From: Rhodanobacter sp. C06 | GTDB lineage: Bacteria > Pseudomonadota > Gammaproteobacteria > Xanthomonadales > Rhodanobacteraceae | DNA: 64,000 nucleotides | Reading direction: 5' to 3' | Assembly (NCBI RefSeq): GCF_002001105.1 | Contig: NZ_MUNP01000045.1 | Location: 1 to 64,000 of the forward strand | In this document: positions 1 to 10,773 of the stretch, piece by piece | How the letters are laid out: each line of letters begins with the position of its first letter | Position numbering within the stretch: the first letter of the stretch is position 1 | Position numbers and translations under genes: made by a program | Notes under the pieces: generated by a model | What the model was told of the DNA's origin: nothing | Database searches by the model: none | Seen by the model: the letters and a program-made list of their open reading frames with translations, nothing else

Positions 1-501
1 CCTCCTCCCGCACCTCCCTCGCCCGGCCCCGCCGGCGCTGCGATCCTCCCCGGCAACGCCGCCGTCGAGAAGGCGGCGCCATCGGCAGCAGCGGGCACTG
101 CAGTCGCCGGCAGCGAGGTCAGTCAGGCCTGCGGCGCCGCGGCGAGCACGACGCCCGGGCCATTCGTGGTCTACATCCAGATTTACGACGAGGGCCAGCG
201 CGCGATGGCCAGTCGTCTGCTGGCCCAGTTCGGTACCTTCGGACTGAGCACGCCGGGCATCGAGAACGTGGCCAATACCGCCCGTAAAACCGGGCACCGG
301 CAACCGGCGAGCTGGCCCCGTCCCGTGCTGCTGTACAACGCCTCCAACGACCAGGCCCAGGCCTGCGCCCGCGCCTTGGCCGGTTGGATCGGTACCCAGC
401 CCGGCTTCCTCCAGGCGGCACCGACCCCGCTACCGCTGCCGACCCGCCTGCATGGCGACCCCAAGGTGATCGAGTTCTGGATACCTGCCGCGGTGAGGTG
501 A
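1..501 (+). CDS. C-terminal part of a hypothetical protein (5' end outside window)
   Basis: The frame is open from the first base to the TGA ending at 501, so the gene begins upstream of the window. The visible part starts with a Pro/Ala-rich stretch (about residues 1-55). A compact domain follows that begins VVYIQIYDEG and ends PKVIEFWIPAAVR. The alternation of a beta strand, a helix with a paired Cys/Arg segment and a closing strand suggests a small alpha/beta domain behind a flexible linker. I do not recognise a named family. A start at the GTG at 166 is possible in principle, but the uninterrupted, similarly composed upstream frame argues for a longer protein. Confidence 0.6.
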   Translation, partial: PPPAPPSPGPAGAAILPGNAAVEKAAPSAAAGTAVAGSEVSQACGAAASTTPGPFVVYIQIYDEGQRAMASRLLAQFGTFGLSTPGIENVANTARKTGHRQPASWPRPVLLYNASNDQAQACARALAGWIGTQPGFLQAAPTPLPLPTRLHGDPKVIEFWIPAAVR

Positions 502-674
502 GCCTGCTGCCGAAATAAAGTGCGAGCTTGCCTGGCTCTTGTGCCCGCACCGAGGGTCCTTCACAGTGCCGAGCCATTCCGACGCATTCGGAATGCCAGG
601 GGCGCGGCGCCGGCCGCACTCTCACCGGATTCGACGGCAACGCGCTCCTGTTGCAGGGCGCATCGGGGAGAACC

Positions 675-2483
675 ATGAAGACTCGTCGCGATTTCCTGAC
701 CCAGGCGCCGCTGGGCCTGCTGGGTGCGGTGGTGGCCGGCAGCGCCTTGGCGCAGACCGGGCAGAACCCCGCCCCGACCACGACGCCGCCCGGTTCGCCG
801 GGAGCGTTCAACACCGCGCCGCCGGCGGGGCCGAAGCTCACCACGGCCACCTTCGCCGAGGCGGAGAAGCTGGCGCAGGTGAGCATGACCGAGGCGCAGC
901 GCGAAATGGCGGTGGCCAACTGGCCTACCTCCATGGCCGCGCTGCTGGAGCGCCGCACGGGCCCGCGCAAGGTGGCGCTGGAGGAAGGGCTGGCGCCAGC
1001 CACCACCTGGTTTCCGGCGATGGGCCGCGCGCATGTCGGCCCCGCGCATGATCGCTTCGTGCCGTCCAAGCTGGCGGCCGCGCCGCTGCCGGCCAAGGAC
1101 GAGGACATCGCATTCGCGTCCGTCGCCCGGCTCGGCGCGTGGATCCACGCACGCAAGCTCAGCTCCACCCGGCTCACGAAGATCTACCTCGCACGCCTGA
1201 AGCGCTTCGACCCGCAGCTGCGCTGCGTCATCACCCTGTGCGAAGAGCACGCGCTGGCGCAGGCCGCGCAGGCGGACAAGGAGATCGCCGCCGGCCACTA
1301 CCGCGGCCCGCTGCACGGCATCCCGTGGGGCGCGAAAGACCTGCTCGATACCGCCGGCATCGCCACCACCTACGGCGCCGAGCCGTTCCGCCACCGCGTG
1401 CCGAAGGACGACGGCGCGGTCACCCGCAAGCTCAACGAAGCCGGCGCGGTGCTGGTGGCCAAGCTCAGCCTGGGCGCGCTGGCGCTCAACGACATCTGGT
1501 TCGGCGGCCAGACCATGAATCCGTGGCTGCTGCAGGAAGGCGCCTCCGGCTCCAGCGCCGGCCCCGCCTCGGCCACGGCCGCCGGCCTGGTGGCGTTCGC
1601 CATCGGCAGCGAAACCCAGGGCAGCATCATCAGCCCGTGCATGCGCTGCGGCACCGCCGGCCTGCGCCCCACCTACGGCCGCGTGCCGCGCACCGGCGCC
1701 ATGACGCTGTGCTGGACGATGGACAAGCTCGGCCCCATCGCCCGCTCGGTGGAAGACACCTTGCTGGTGCTCGACGCCATCCGCGGCACCGACCCGGGCG
1801 ACAGCGCCAGCGTGGCGGCGCATCTGGACTACGACGCGGCCCAGTCCATCAAGGGCCTCAAGGTCGGCTACTTCCCCGGCTGGATGAAGGTGGCGCCGGC
1901 AACGGATCTCGACCGCGCCGCGCTGGACCAGCTGCGCGCGCTCGGCCTGGTGCCCACCGAAGTGTCCCTGCCCGACTGGCCGTACGACGACCTCAACCTG
2001 TTGCTGTTCGCCGAAGCCGCCGCCGCCTTCGAGGAGCTCACGCTCTCCGGCGCCGCCGACCGGATGCGCGTGCAGACCCCGGATGCCTGGCCCAACCTGT
2101 TCCGCGAAGCGCGCTTCCTCTCCGCCGTGGATTTCGTGCAGGCCGACCGCCTGCGCCGCAAGGTGGCGAAGGAAATGGAGCGCGTGATGGGCGAGGTGGA
2201 CCTGCTGCTGGTGCCCTCGCTGCGCGACGAGATGATGGTGATCTCCAACATGAGCGGCCAGCCCTCGCTGACCCTGCGCACCGGCTTCGTGGAAGTGAAC
2301 GAGGTACGCAGCGACTGGGCGCCCGACCCCAAGCACCCGCTGCCGAAGCTGGCCGGGCCGCATCGCGTGCCCTACGGGGTCACCCTGATCGGCCGCCTGT
2401 TCGAGGAAGGCACGCTGGGCCGCGTCGGCCGCGCACTGGAGGCGAAGGTGGCGGTGGCCGGAGAACGGCCGCCGGGATTCTGA
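675..2483 (+). CDS. Amidase signature family hydrolase, exported
   Basis: Predicted amide hydrolase of the amidase-signature family (602 aa). The start at 675 is chosen because GGGAG precedes it and it begins a twin-arginine-like signal (MKTRRDFLTQAP, hydrophobic to about residue 30, then SALAQ); the frame is open further upstream to 528. The Ser-cisSer-Lys triad can be placed: Lys221 in WGAKDLLDTAG, cis-Ser293 in ASGSSAG, and nucleophile Ser317 in TQGSIISP. Substrate cannot be told from sequence; members range from peptide amidases to Glu-tRNA amidotransferase-like enzymes, but the export signal excludes a GatA role. It is followed by a strong hairpin shared with the convergent heparinase-like gene. 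Confidence 0.88.
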   Translation: MKTRRDFLTQAPLGLLGAVVAGSALAQTGQNPAPTTTPPGSPGAFNTAPPAGPKLTTATFAEAEKLAQVSMTEAQREMAVANWPTSMAALLERRTGPRKVALEEGLAPATTWFPAMGRAHVGPAHDRFVPSKLAAAPLPAKDEDIAFASVARLGAWIHARKLSSTRLTKIYLARLKRFDPQLRCVITLCEEHALAQAAQADKEIAAGHYRGPLHGIPWGAKDLLDTAGIATTYGAEPFRHRVPKDDGAVTRKLNEAGAVLVAKLSLGALALNDIWFGGQTMNPWLLQEGASGSSAGPASATAAGLVAFAIGSETQGSIISPCMRCGTAGLRPTYGRVPRTGAMTLCWTMDKLGPIARSVEDTLLVLDAIRGTDPGDSASVAAHLDYDAAQSIKGLKVGYFPGWMKVAPATDLDRAALDQLRALGLVPTEVSLPDWPYDDLNLLLFAEAAAAFEELTLSGAADRMRVQTPDAWPNLFREARFLSAVDFVQADRLRRKVAKEMERVMGEVDLLLVPSLRDEMMVISNMSGQPSLTLRTGFVEVNEVRSDWAPDPKHPLPKLAGPHRVPYGVTLIGRLFEEGTLGRVGRALEAKVAVAGERPPGF

Positions 2484-2544
2484 TCCGCGCGGGCTGATCC
2501 GGGGATGGGATCGCAAGCGTGCGGAGAGGGCTGCGAGTGGTCGA

Positions 2545-2570
2545 CTCCGCGATGGCTGGCCATCGCGGAG
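2545..2570. terminator. Hairpin between convergent genes
   Basis: A perfect inverted repeat with 11-12 bp arms (CTCCGCGATGG / CCATCGCGGAG) and a 2-4 nt loop lies between the amidase stop and the stop of the opposite-strand heparinase-like gene. The run after the stem on the + strand is only moderately T-rich (cctctcttt), so it may work in both directions as a weak intrinsic terminator. Confidence 0.6.
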
Positions 2571-2613
2571 CCTCTCTTTCCAGAACGTCACCGACGGGTG
2601 ACGTCACCCGCTT

Positions 2614-5673
<3,060 letters not shown>

Positions 5674-5983
5674 TCAAGACTCCAAGACTCGTCGGTTCCC
5701 CGGGTGCCTGCGACAAGCCTTCGTCTACATCTCGGGGGGAATGGATCAACGTCCGATCCAGCGCTGCAAATTACGCAGGCGAACCTTTATCAATCGTTAG
5801 GCCGCCCCAGGGCGATGCAAGAAAAACGTGATCCTCATCACCCTTTCGCAATCTGTCCCGCCTGACGGGGTCAACCTGAACCCGTTCTTCCGGCGTTCGT
5901 TGGGCCGACGTCGATTTCCGAAGGCCCCGTTCGTCTTCCTGTCGCAGGGCCGACAAGGCCGAACCCCAGGAGGACGATTCACG
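5674..5983. other. Intergenic region between divergent genes
   Basis: These 310 bases separate the leftward heparinase-like gene from the rightward GST gene and must hold both promoters. I see no tRNA, no strong hairpin and no clear -35/-10 pair. The only firm signal is AGGAGG at 5969-5974, the ribosome binding site of the GST gene. An in-frame upward extension of the GST frame to 5828 is open but is not needed. Confidence 0.5.
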
Positions 5984-6628
5984 ATGATCACGGTCTTTGG
6001 CGAAGGAAGAGGCTTTCGGGTCGTCTGGCTATTGGAAGAGATGGGGCTCGCGCATCGGTTGCGGCCGGTGGACCTTCTGGCCGGCGTCGAGAAAGACCCG
6101 GAGTTCCTGGCCATCAACCCTGCCGGTTTCATCCCGGCGATCCGGGACGGCGACGTCACCATGGTCGAGTCCATTGCGATCATGGAGTACCTGATGGCCC
6201 GCTACGGGCCCACACCGCTGGCGCCCGCCCCCCACGATCCGGCGTTCCCCGCTTATCAGCAGTTCCTTCATCTTGGCGAAGCCGGCCTGGCGGCCTCCGT
6301 CTACTTCGTCGTCGGCGCGCGCAGTTTTGCGCCGGAGTCCGAGCGGCAGAACTGGAGCGCCGATCAGGCGCTGGACGTTTTCCAAAGCCGGCTGGGCCTG
6401 GTGACGCGGCAGCTGGCAAGCACGCCCTATCTCGCCGGCGAGATGTTTACCGCCGCCGACATTTCGGTGACGTACGCGCTGGAATTGGCGCAACACGGTG
6501 CAGGCATCACCCTTGGCGAAACTGAGAAATCCTATATCGCCCGCACCAGCGCACGCGAAGGCTACCAGCGCGCCATGGAGACCTGCCAATCCAGGAAGGC
6601 ATGGTTCGCGAAAACGCCTGTTCAATGA
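5984..6628 (+). CDS. Glutathione S-transferase family protein
   Basis: A 214-aa two-domain GST. The N-terminal thioredoxin-like domain starts at MITVFGEGRGFRVVWLLEEM and includes INPAGFIPAI, with the cis-Pro of the glutathione site, and the conserved Glu-Ser pair in MVESIAIMEYL. The C-terminal all-helical domain ends with the TAADISVTYALELA N-cap motif. The start at 5984 is chosen from a perfect AGGAGG 10 nt upstream. Expected role is cytosolic conjugation or reduction of electrophiles with glutathione; the substrate is unknown. It stands alone, with a solo copy of the RAYT-associated repeat just after its stop. Confidence 0.88.
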   Translation: MITVFGEGRGFRVVWLLEEMGLAHRLRPVDLLAGVEKDPEFLAINPAGFIPAIRDGDVTMVESIAIMEYLMARYGPTPLAPAPHDPAFPAYQQFLHLGEAGLAASVYFVVGARSFAPESERQNWSADQALDVFQSRLGLVTRQLASTPYLAGEMFTAADISVTYALELAQHGAGITLGETEKSYIARTSAREGYQRAMETCQSRKAWFAKTPVQ

Positions 6629-6675
6629 CCCCGTTTCTTCAGCCCCGTCGCCCACGCTTTGAGTGCCAAGCCAAT

Positions 6676-6703
6676 GGAAAGTGCACTCTGACCCCTGTTT
6701 TGC
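6676..6703. repeat. Solo REP-like element of the RAYT-associated family
   Basis: This segment contains ggaaagtgcactctgacccc followed by tgttttgc. It is identical over about 28 nt to the right-hand repeat next to the transposase at 12354. It is a single half-element, about 50 nt after the GST stop. Confidence 0.85.
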
Positions 6704-6747
6704 TGCTGTTTTGCTGAGATTCCCGGCAAACCGATGGCCACGAATCG

Positions 6748-7092
6748 TTACGACGCTGCTTCGTCGAACGAGGCGGAACCCTTCAACTGCCACAATGTCG
6801 CGTAGTTCATGATGGGGCGCTCGAACGTCGCCCCCTTTGCGATGAAGGGTTTCCCCAGATCAAGCATCGGCTGGAACGTGTCCAACTGCTTGGCGGCTTC
6901 GAGGCTGGTCCAAAGGCTGACATTCGTCAACGAAGATGTCGCCTCATCCGCCCCGAAATAGAAGGACAGCAATCCGTCCATGGCCTCTATGCCGGGACGC
7001 AGGACGGAATCGGCCTCCGCCGCCATTTGCCGGAGCTCGGCGAAGTGCTCCGGAGCACACCGCAGAATCGACACGCGCACCACTGGCTTCAT
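6748..7092 (-). CDS. Antibiotic biosynthesis monooxygenase (ABM)-like small protein
   Basis: A protein of about 114 aa with an ABM/dimeric alpha-beta barrel pattern: strand VVRVSILRC, a helix from PEHFAELRQM, then GLLSFYFGAD and NVSLWTSLEAAKQ. Such proteins are small heme-independent oxygenases or unassigned homologues. An alternative ATG three codons upstream (7101) abuts AAGG with no spacer, whereas the ATG at 7092 sits 9 nt from it, so 7092 is preferred. It is monocistronic, on the opposite strand to the GST gene. Confidence 0.7.
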   Translation of the reverse strand: MKPVVRVSILRCAPEHFAELRQMAAEADSVLRPGIEAMDGLLSFYFGADEATSSLTNVSLWTSLEAAKQLDTFQPMLDLGKPFIAKGATFERPIMNYATLWQLKGSASFDEAAS

Positions 7093-7381
7093 ACACCGCA
7101 TCCTTGTTGTCGTTCGGCTCGCCCCACACGGGGAGGCGGCAATCTAACAATGGGCAAATTCGCTCACAAGTGCGTTCCAGCGCCGATCCGTTTCCAGGGC
7201 CGAGCACCTGCAACGGTCGACGGATGACATTCCGGGCCTGCTAGTCCGAGTGCCGACTGATGCGCCACCGACGTTTCCCCAGGTTCGAAAGCAATATATG
7301 CACCTGAGCTGGCCCGGGTTTGACGGACATCTTTTTCCTCATTCCGCAGCGCAAAGCAATAACGCGCTTCCCGTTGCACGA

Positions 7382-7882
7382 TTACCGCCGTGATGCGGGC
7401 GTCGCCTGGTAGAACACGTTCAACCAGGCACCGTTCCGCTTCATCCACAAGGAGGATGCGTAACCGTCGAGCCGGAACGCTTTCCCATGGTCGAGCCCCG
7501 CCGCCTGCACGCGGTAGGTGACAAGCGCGGCATTCGGCGCAACCAAGCGGACGTCGAATCCTGAAAGCGCGCATCGATCGAAACGCACCTGCGCATCCAT
7601 GGCCGACGCTTCGCTGGCTGCCTTGCCCACCACGCCACCGCCGGTCACCGTGATGAAGTCCGCGGCGTGGAAGGCCCGGTAGGCACCGGCGTTTCGCTGG
7701 ATGGCCAGGTTCCAGCTCGCCCGCTCTTCCGCGACCAGTCGCTGCGCAACGGCGCCGTTTGCCGCGACGGCGGCCGGGAGGGGGCTGGATGCGGCATTGC
7801 AGACAGCGGGCGGCGTGGCGCCGGCAACCCATGGCAATGACATGGCGACCAAGGCGACGTATGAAATTCGTTTATTTGTCAT
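7382..7882 (-). CDS. Exported NTF2-like (DUF4440-type) protein
   Basis: A 166-aa protein with a clear signal peptide (MTNKRISYVALVAMSLPWVAGA) and an SnoaL/DUF4440-like fold: RASWNLAIQRNAGAYRAF, the ADFITVTGGG strand pair, ALVTYRVQAAG and a closing WMKRNGAWLNVFYQ. Such periplasmic NTF2-like proteins are often of unknown function. It is divergent from an Lrp-type regulator 55 nt away, so it is a plausible target of that regulator. One pair of Cys residues in the mature part could form a disulfide. Confidence 0.75.
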   Translation of the reverse strand: MTNKRISYVALVAMSLPWVAGATPPAVCNAASSPLPAAVAANGAVAQRLVAEERASWNLAIQRNAGAYRAFHAADFITVTGGGVVGKAASEASAMDAQVRFDRCALSGFDVRLVAPNAALVTYRVQAAGLDHGKAFRLDGYASSLWMKRNGAWLNVFYQATPASRR

Positions 7883-7901
7883 GTGTTTAGAATGTCATTA
7901 G

Positions 7902-7920
7902 GATTGATTCACCGTCAATC
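7902..7920. promoter_or_regulatory. Candidate operator between divergent DUF4440 and Lrp genes
   Basis: The dyad GATTGA-N7-TCAATC lies in the 55-nt divergent spacer, in AT-richer DNA than its surroundings. Lrp/AsnC proteins bind short, weakly conserved dyads and commonly control themselves and a divergent neighbour. The assignment is inference from position and symmetry only. Confidence 0.3.
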
Positions 7921-7937
7921 GAACAGATTTCGGAATC

Positions 7938-8408
7938 ATGGCCACCGGAACCGACCTCGACCGAACAGACTTCGCCATCCTGCGTCTTCTGACGAAGGAC
8001 GCCTGGCTCTCCAACAAGCAGATCGCGGCGGCGGTAGGCCTTGCACCGTCGAGCTGCCATGAGCGGGTCAAATCCCTCAGGGCGCGCGGGGTTTTGCTTG
8101 GCGCGCATGCCGAGGTCAATCTCGAGGCGGTCGGGTTCGCGCTGGAGGCCGTGCTGTTCGTGCAGCTCGGCAAGCTGGAGGTCGGGGTGGTCGACGACTT
8201 CGTCGGTTCAACCGCCACCCTTCCGGAAGTCCGCCACGTGTTCCTGGTGGCGGGCCGCTCCGACCTCATCGTCGATGTCGTCGTGCGCGACATGCAGCAT
8301 CTGAAAGCGATCATATCGGAGCACTTCAATCGCCACGATGTCGTGCTGCGCGTGGAAACGTCCGTCGTGTTCGACAGCCGGCGGCAGCACGTCATGCCGT
8401 CGCCATAG
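7938..8408 (+). CDS. Lrp/AsnC family transcriptional regulator
   Basis: A 156-aa regulator with an N-terminal winged helix-turn-helix (LDRTDFAILRLLTKDAWLSN, then KQIAAAVGLAPSSCHERV) and a C-terminal RAM/AsnC effector-binding domain (VRHVFLVAGRSDLIVDVVV). Family members form dimers to octamers and respond to amino acids. Length and domain order are standard. It is divergent from the DUF4440 gene, and a small dyad in the spacer could be its site. Confidence 0.9.
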   Translation: MATGTDLDRTDFAILRLLTKDAWLSNKQIAAAVGLAPSSCHERVKSLRARGVLLGAHAEVNLEAVGFALEAVLFVQLGKLEVGVVDDFVGSTATLPEVRHVFLVAGRSDLIVDVVVRDMQHLKAIISEHFNRHDVVLRVETSVVFDSRRQHVMPSP

Positions 8409-8534
8409 CAGCCGCGAAACGGCCCGAGGGGGCGCCATTTCGCCGCCGGGATCAACCGGCACGCGGTCGGCAAAGTGCACGCCGGTCCGGACCCGGCCTC
8501 GGATGTTCGCCACCTACTTTCGTTCGGGCACGGG

Positions 8535-8879
8535 CTACGACTTGAACCGGCGAACCTCCTGCGGCCAGCCGCAGGCCTCGGCCACTTTGCCGGCCCATTG
8601 CCTTGCCGCCTGCTCGTCGGCCACGTCGACCACGGTGAATCCGCCCAGGAACTGGGGGTGGCGCACGTAAGGCCCGTCGGTGAACGTCAGCGTGCCGCTG
8701 GTGGCATCCGCACTGAAGGCATCCTGCGGGTCCTCCTCCAGCCCCCCGGCGAACACGTAGGCGCCGGCCGCCTTCATCTCGTCCACGACCGCGCGCGCCA
8801 GCGGACCGCGCGCGGCGAACCACGCCCCGCTGTGTTCGCCGACCCACGCCTGGTTGAAGTAGATGAGGTACCGACTCAT
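8535..8879 (-). CDS. YCII-related (DGPF-type) domain protein
   Basis: A 114-aa protein that starts MSRYLIYFNQAWVGEH with GGGAG 7 nt upstream; the open frame continues 5' but without another supported start. The YCII fold is shown by AAGAYVFAGGLEEDP, LTFTDGPYVRHPQFLGGF and the closing VVDVADEQAARQWAGK. The DGPY(x)n GG(F/Y) signature belongs to the DGPF/PhnB-linked group often encoded near ECF sigma factors. No such sigma factor is present here. Function unknown. Confidence 0.85.
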   Translation of the reverse strand: MSRYLIYFNQAWVGEHSGAWFAARGPLARAVVDEMKAAGAYVFAGGLEEDPQDAFSADATSGTLTFTDGPYVRHPQFLGGFTVVDVADEQAARQWAGKVAEACGWPQEVRRFKS

Positions 8880-9036
8880 GTCATGCTCCCGAGGCCGCGC
8901 AGCCCCCGTGGCTGCCGTTCTCCTCACGACGAACGGACCCGTCGCCGTTCGACAAAAAGTGTCAGCATCAAAATTGTCCCGGACAGCTTTTCCCTGGTTT
9001 GACCACCGCAGACCCAACGACGCGAGGATTCCACGC

Positions 9037-9894
9037 ATGTCACGCTTCCCTCTTCTCCGCCGCACCGCCATGGGCATGGGCCTCGGCATGGCCGCTGCCT
9101 GCATGACGCCGCCCGCTTTTGCAGCCACGCCGGACACGGTGACCTTCCCGGCAAACAGTGTCTGGGCGCAGGAAATCGGCCATCTCGACCAGACCGACAG
9201 CTCACACGATTACGCCGTGGCGATCGCGGCCGGCAAGACCTTGCAGGTCAAACTCATCAGCAACAACGCAAACGCGTATTTCAAGGTGACCGACCAGAGC
9301 CGCGGCCAGGAAGTGGTCGACTCCCGCAAAGCGGGCACTTCCGACTGGTCGACTCCCAACGCGGCAGCCACCACGTACACGATCCATGTCTACATGGACC
9401 CAGCCGCGGAAAAGCGCGCGGAGACCGCGAAATACGCGCTGCAGATCGGACAGTACGGAGTCGAAGACCTGCGCCCCTCGACGACCGCCATGACGTTCCA
9501 GGCCAACAATCCCTGGACGCAAGCCGCGGGGAGCCTGGCTGCCGGTGCCGCCACGCAAGACTTCACCGTTTCCGTGGCCGCAGGCACGACCGTCTCGGTC
9601 CATCTCACCTCGAAGAATCCGCAATTGCATTTCAAGGTGCAGGATTCGACCCGAAATCAACTGGTCGACACCAGCACGACCGGGACGAACGCCTGGTTCG
9701 CGCCGGTGGCGGCGGCGGCGACCTACACGATCGAGGTGTACGCCGACCCCGCGGCGCTGCCGTCCGGGCAGCAGGCCCCGTTCGTCCTGCAGGTTGGCCA
9801 ATTTGCGGCTGGCAGCGCACAGCCTGCCGGCACGGCTACGGCCGCGCCGCCCGCGGCAGCAGCCTCGACGGCCCAGCCTTCGGCTTCCAACTAG
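9037..9894 (+). CDS. Exported protein with two tandem beta-domains (PPC / lysozyme-inhibitor-like)
   Basis: A 285-aa protein with a signal peptide (about residues 1-30, ending PPAFA). The mature part is an internal duplication. Both halves run roughly 'F-x-A-N-x-P/V-W-x-Q... AAGxT-V-x-SxN... F-K-V-x-D... A-A-A-TYTI-V-x-D-P-A... LQ-G-Q', ending ALQIGQYG and VLQVGQF. The pattern resembles PPC-type domains and PliG-type lysozyme inhibitors; this is inference from pattern only. The tail is Ala/Pro/Thr-rich. The start is preceded by GAGG. It is divergent from the YCII gene. Confidence 0.72.
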   Translation: MSRFPLLRRTAMGMGLGMAAACMTPPAFAATPDTVTFPANSVWAQEIGHLDQTDSSHDYAVAIAAGKTLQVKLISNNANAYFKVTDQSRGQEVVDSRKAGTSDWSTPNAAATTYTIHVYMDPAAEKRAETAKYALQIGQYGVEDLRPSTTAMTFQANNPWTQAAGSLAAGAATQDFTVSVAAGTTVSVHLTSKNPQLHFKVQDSTRNQLVDTSTTGTNAWFAPVAAAATYTIEVYADPAALPSGQQAPFVLQVGQFAAGSAQPAGTATAAPPAAAASTAQPSASN

Positions 9895-10010
9895 GCGACA
9901 GCACCCGCCGCAAGTCGGGATCAAAACGGGTCAGGGCGACTTCCGGCGGCAACCGGGCGCCCTGGCCCGGCTGGCACCGAACGGGGTCTGGCGAACGCGA
10001 CGCCCCCCGC

Positions 10011-10037
10011 CAGGAATTGTCCCCGGCACCTGTCCTG
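10011..10037. repeat. Short dispersed repeat (GGAATTGTCCC type)
   Basis: The sequence caggaattgtccccggcacc plus tgtcctg recurs with few changes at 10733-10761. Both copies lie between genes and contain short inverted pieces (cagga...tcctg). Confidence 0.7.
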
Positions 10038-10044
10038 TTGCCCT

Positions 10045-10428
10045 CTAAACCCGGGACGTGACTGGCGGTGCCGTGGATGGCTTCCTCGGCATCAGGGCGA
10101 TCAGCGGCACGCCGATCACGATCAAGATGGCGGACATGCCGAACAACTCCGGGCGACCGGCAATGTTGTCGTATGCCTGAACCAGCATCACGCCCGCATG
10201 CGCGAAGCTCGACCACGCCGCGAACCCGATGAGGCTGCGGTGCTCCGAGGGATTCCGCGCCGCCATCAGCAGGAAAACCCCGAGCGTGACGTAAAGGCTG
10301 AGGAACATCGGCACGAGCTCGTCGACGTGCTGCCACTGCCATAACGACATGGCCAGCGGATAGACGCCCGCCAGAAAAAGCAGCCCGCTTGCGATCATCA
10401 CGAATTTCAGCGCCCGTTCCCGCGACAT
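10045..10428 (-). CDS. Small integral membrane protein (four predicted TM segments)
   Basis: A 127-aa protein with four hydrophobic segments (about residues 9-30, 42-60, 71-90 and 101-118), separated by short loops including ARNPSEHRSLIGFAAWSSFAH. The start at 10428 is chosen from GGGGAGG 5 nt upstream; an upstream in-frame ATG at 10503 lacks a site and would add non-hydrophobic residues. I recall similar uncharacterised inner-membrane proteins (DUF6632-like) but cannot confirm the assignment. No functional prediction. Confidence 0.72.
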   Translation of the reverse strand: MSRERALKFVMIASGLLFLAGVYPLAMSLWQWQHVDELVPMFLSLYVTLGVFLLMAARNPSEHRSLIGFAAWSSFAHAGVMLVQAYDNIAGRPELFGMSAILIVIGVPLIALMPRKPSTAPPVTSRV

Positions 10429-10732
10429 GGCGCCCTCCCCTGCGAGTTCGATGCCATACGGCAGCGCAGTAAATCCCGACCCGGTCCACGGAGGGTGATA
10501 CACCCTGCGGGAGCCTGGCTCGCGTGCCGGAGGTCACCATGCCTTTCGGGGCCGGGCCACTTTCCGGCAAGCCTTCGAGCCGCACCAAAGGCGACGGAGG
10601 AAAATAAGACCCGGCCTGCAGGCACGGCCCTGCTCCCATCGCGCCCATAGTCCGACTGCGCTGGCGAACACCGCGCGCCACGCTTGCGGCATGCCACGTC
10701 GCCCACGCCTCCAGCTTCCCCCTCATTGCCGT

Positions 10733-10761
10733 CAGGAATTGTCCCTGGCACCTCTTTCCTG
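10733..10761. repeat. Second copy of the GGAATTGTCCC-type repeat
   Basis: It matches the element at 10011-10037 (caggaattgtccctggcacc plus tctttcctg) and is followed by gacaccttttttct, which may end transcripts on the + strand. It lies just beyond the stop of the S4-domain gene. Confidence 0.7.
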
Positions 10762-10773
10762 ACACCTTTTTTC

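Noticed and set aside
561-2591. A long minus-strand frame opposite the amidase gene
   Set aside because: The composition (His/Arg/Ala/Gly) is typical of a shadow frame. The + strand has the amidase triad, signal peptide and ribosome site.
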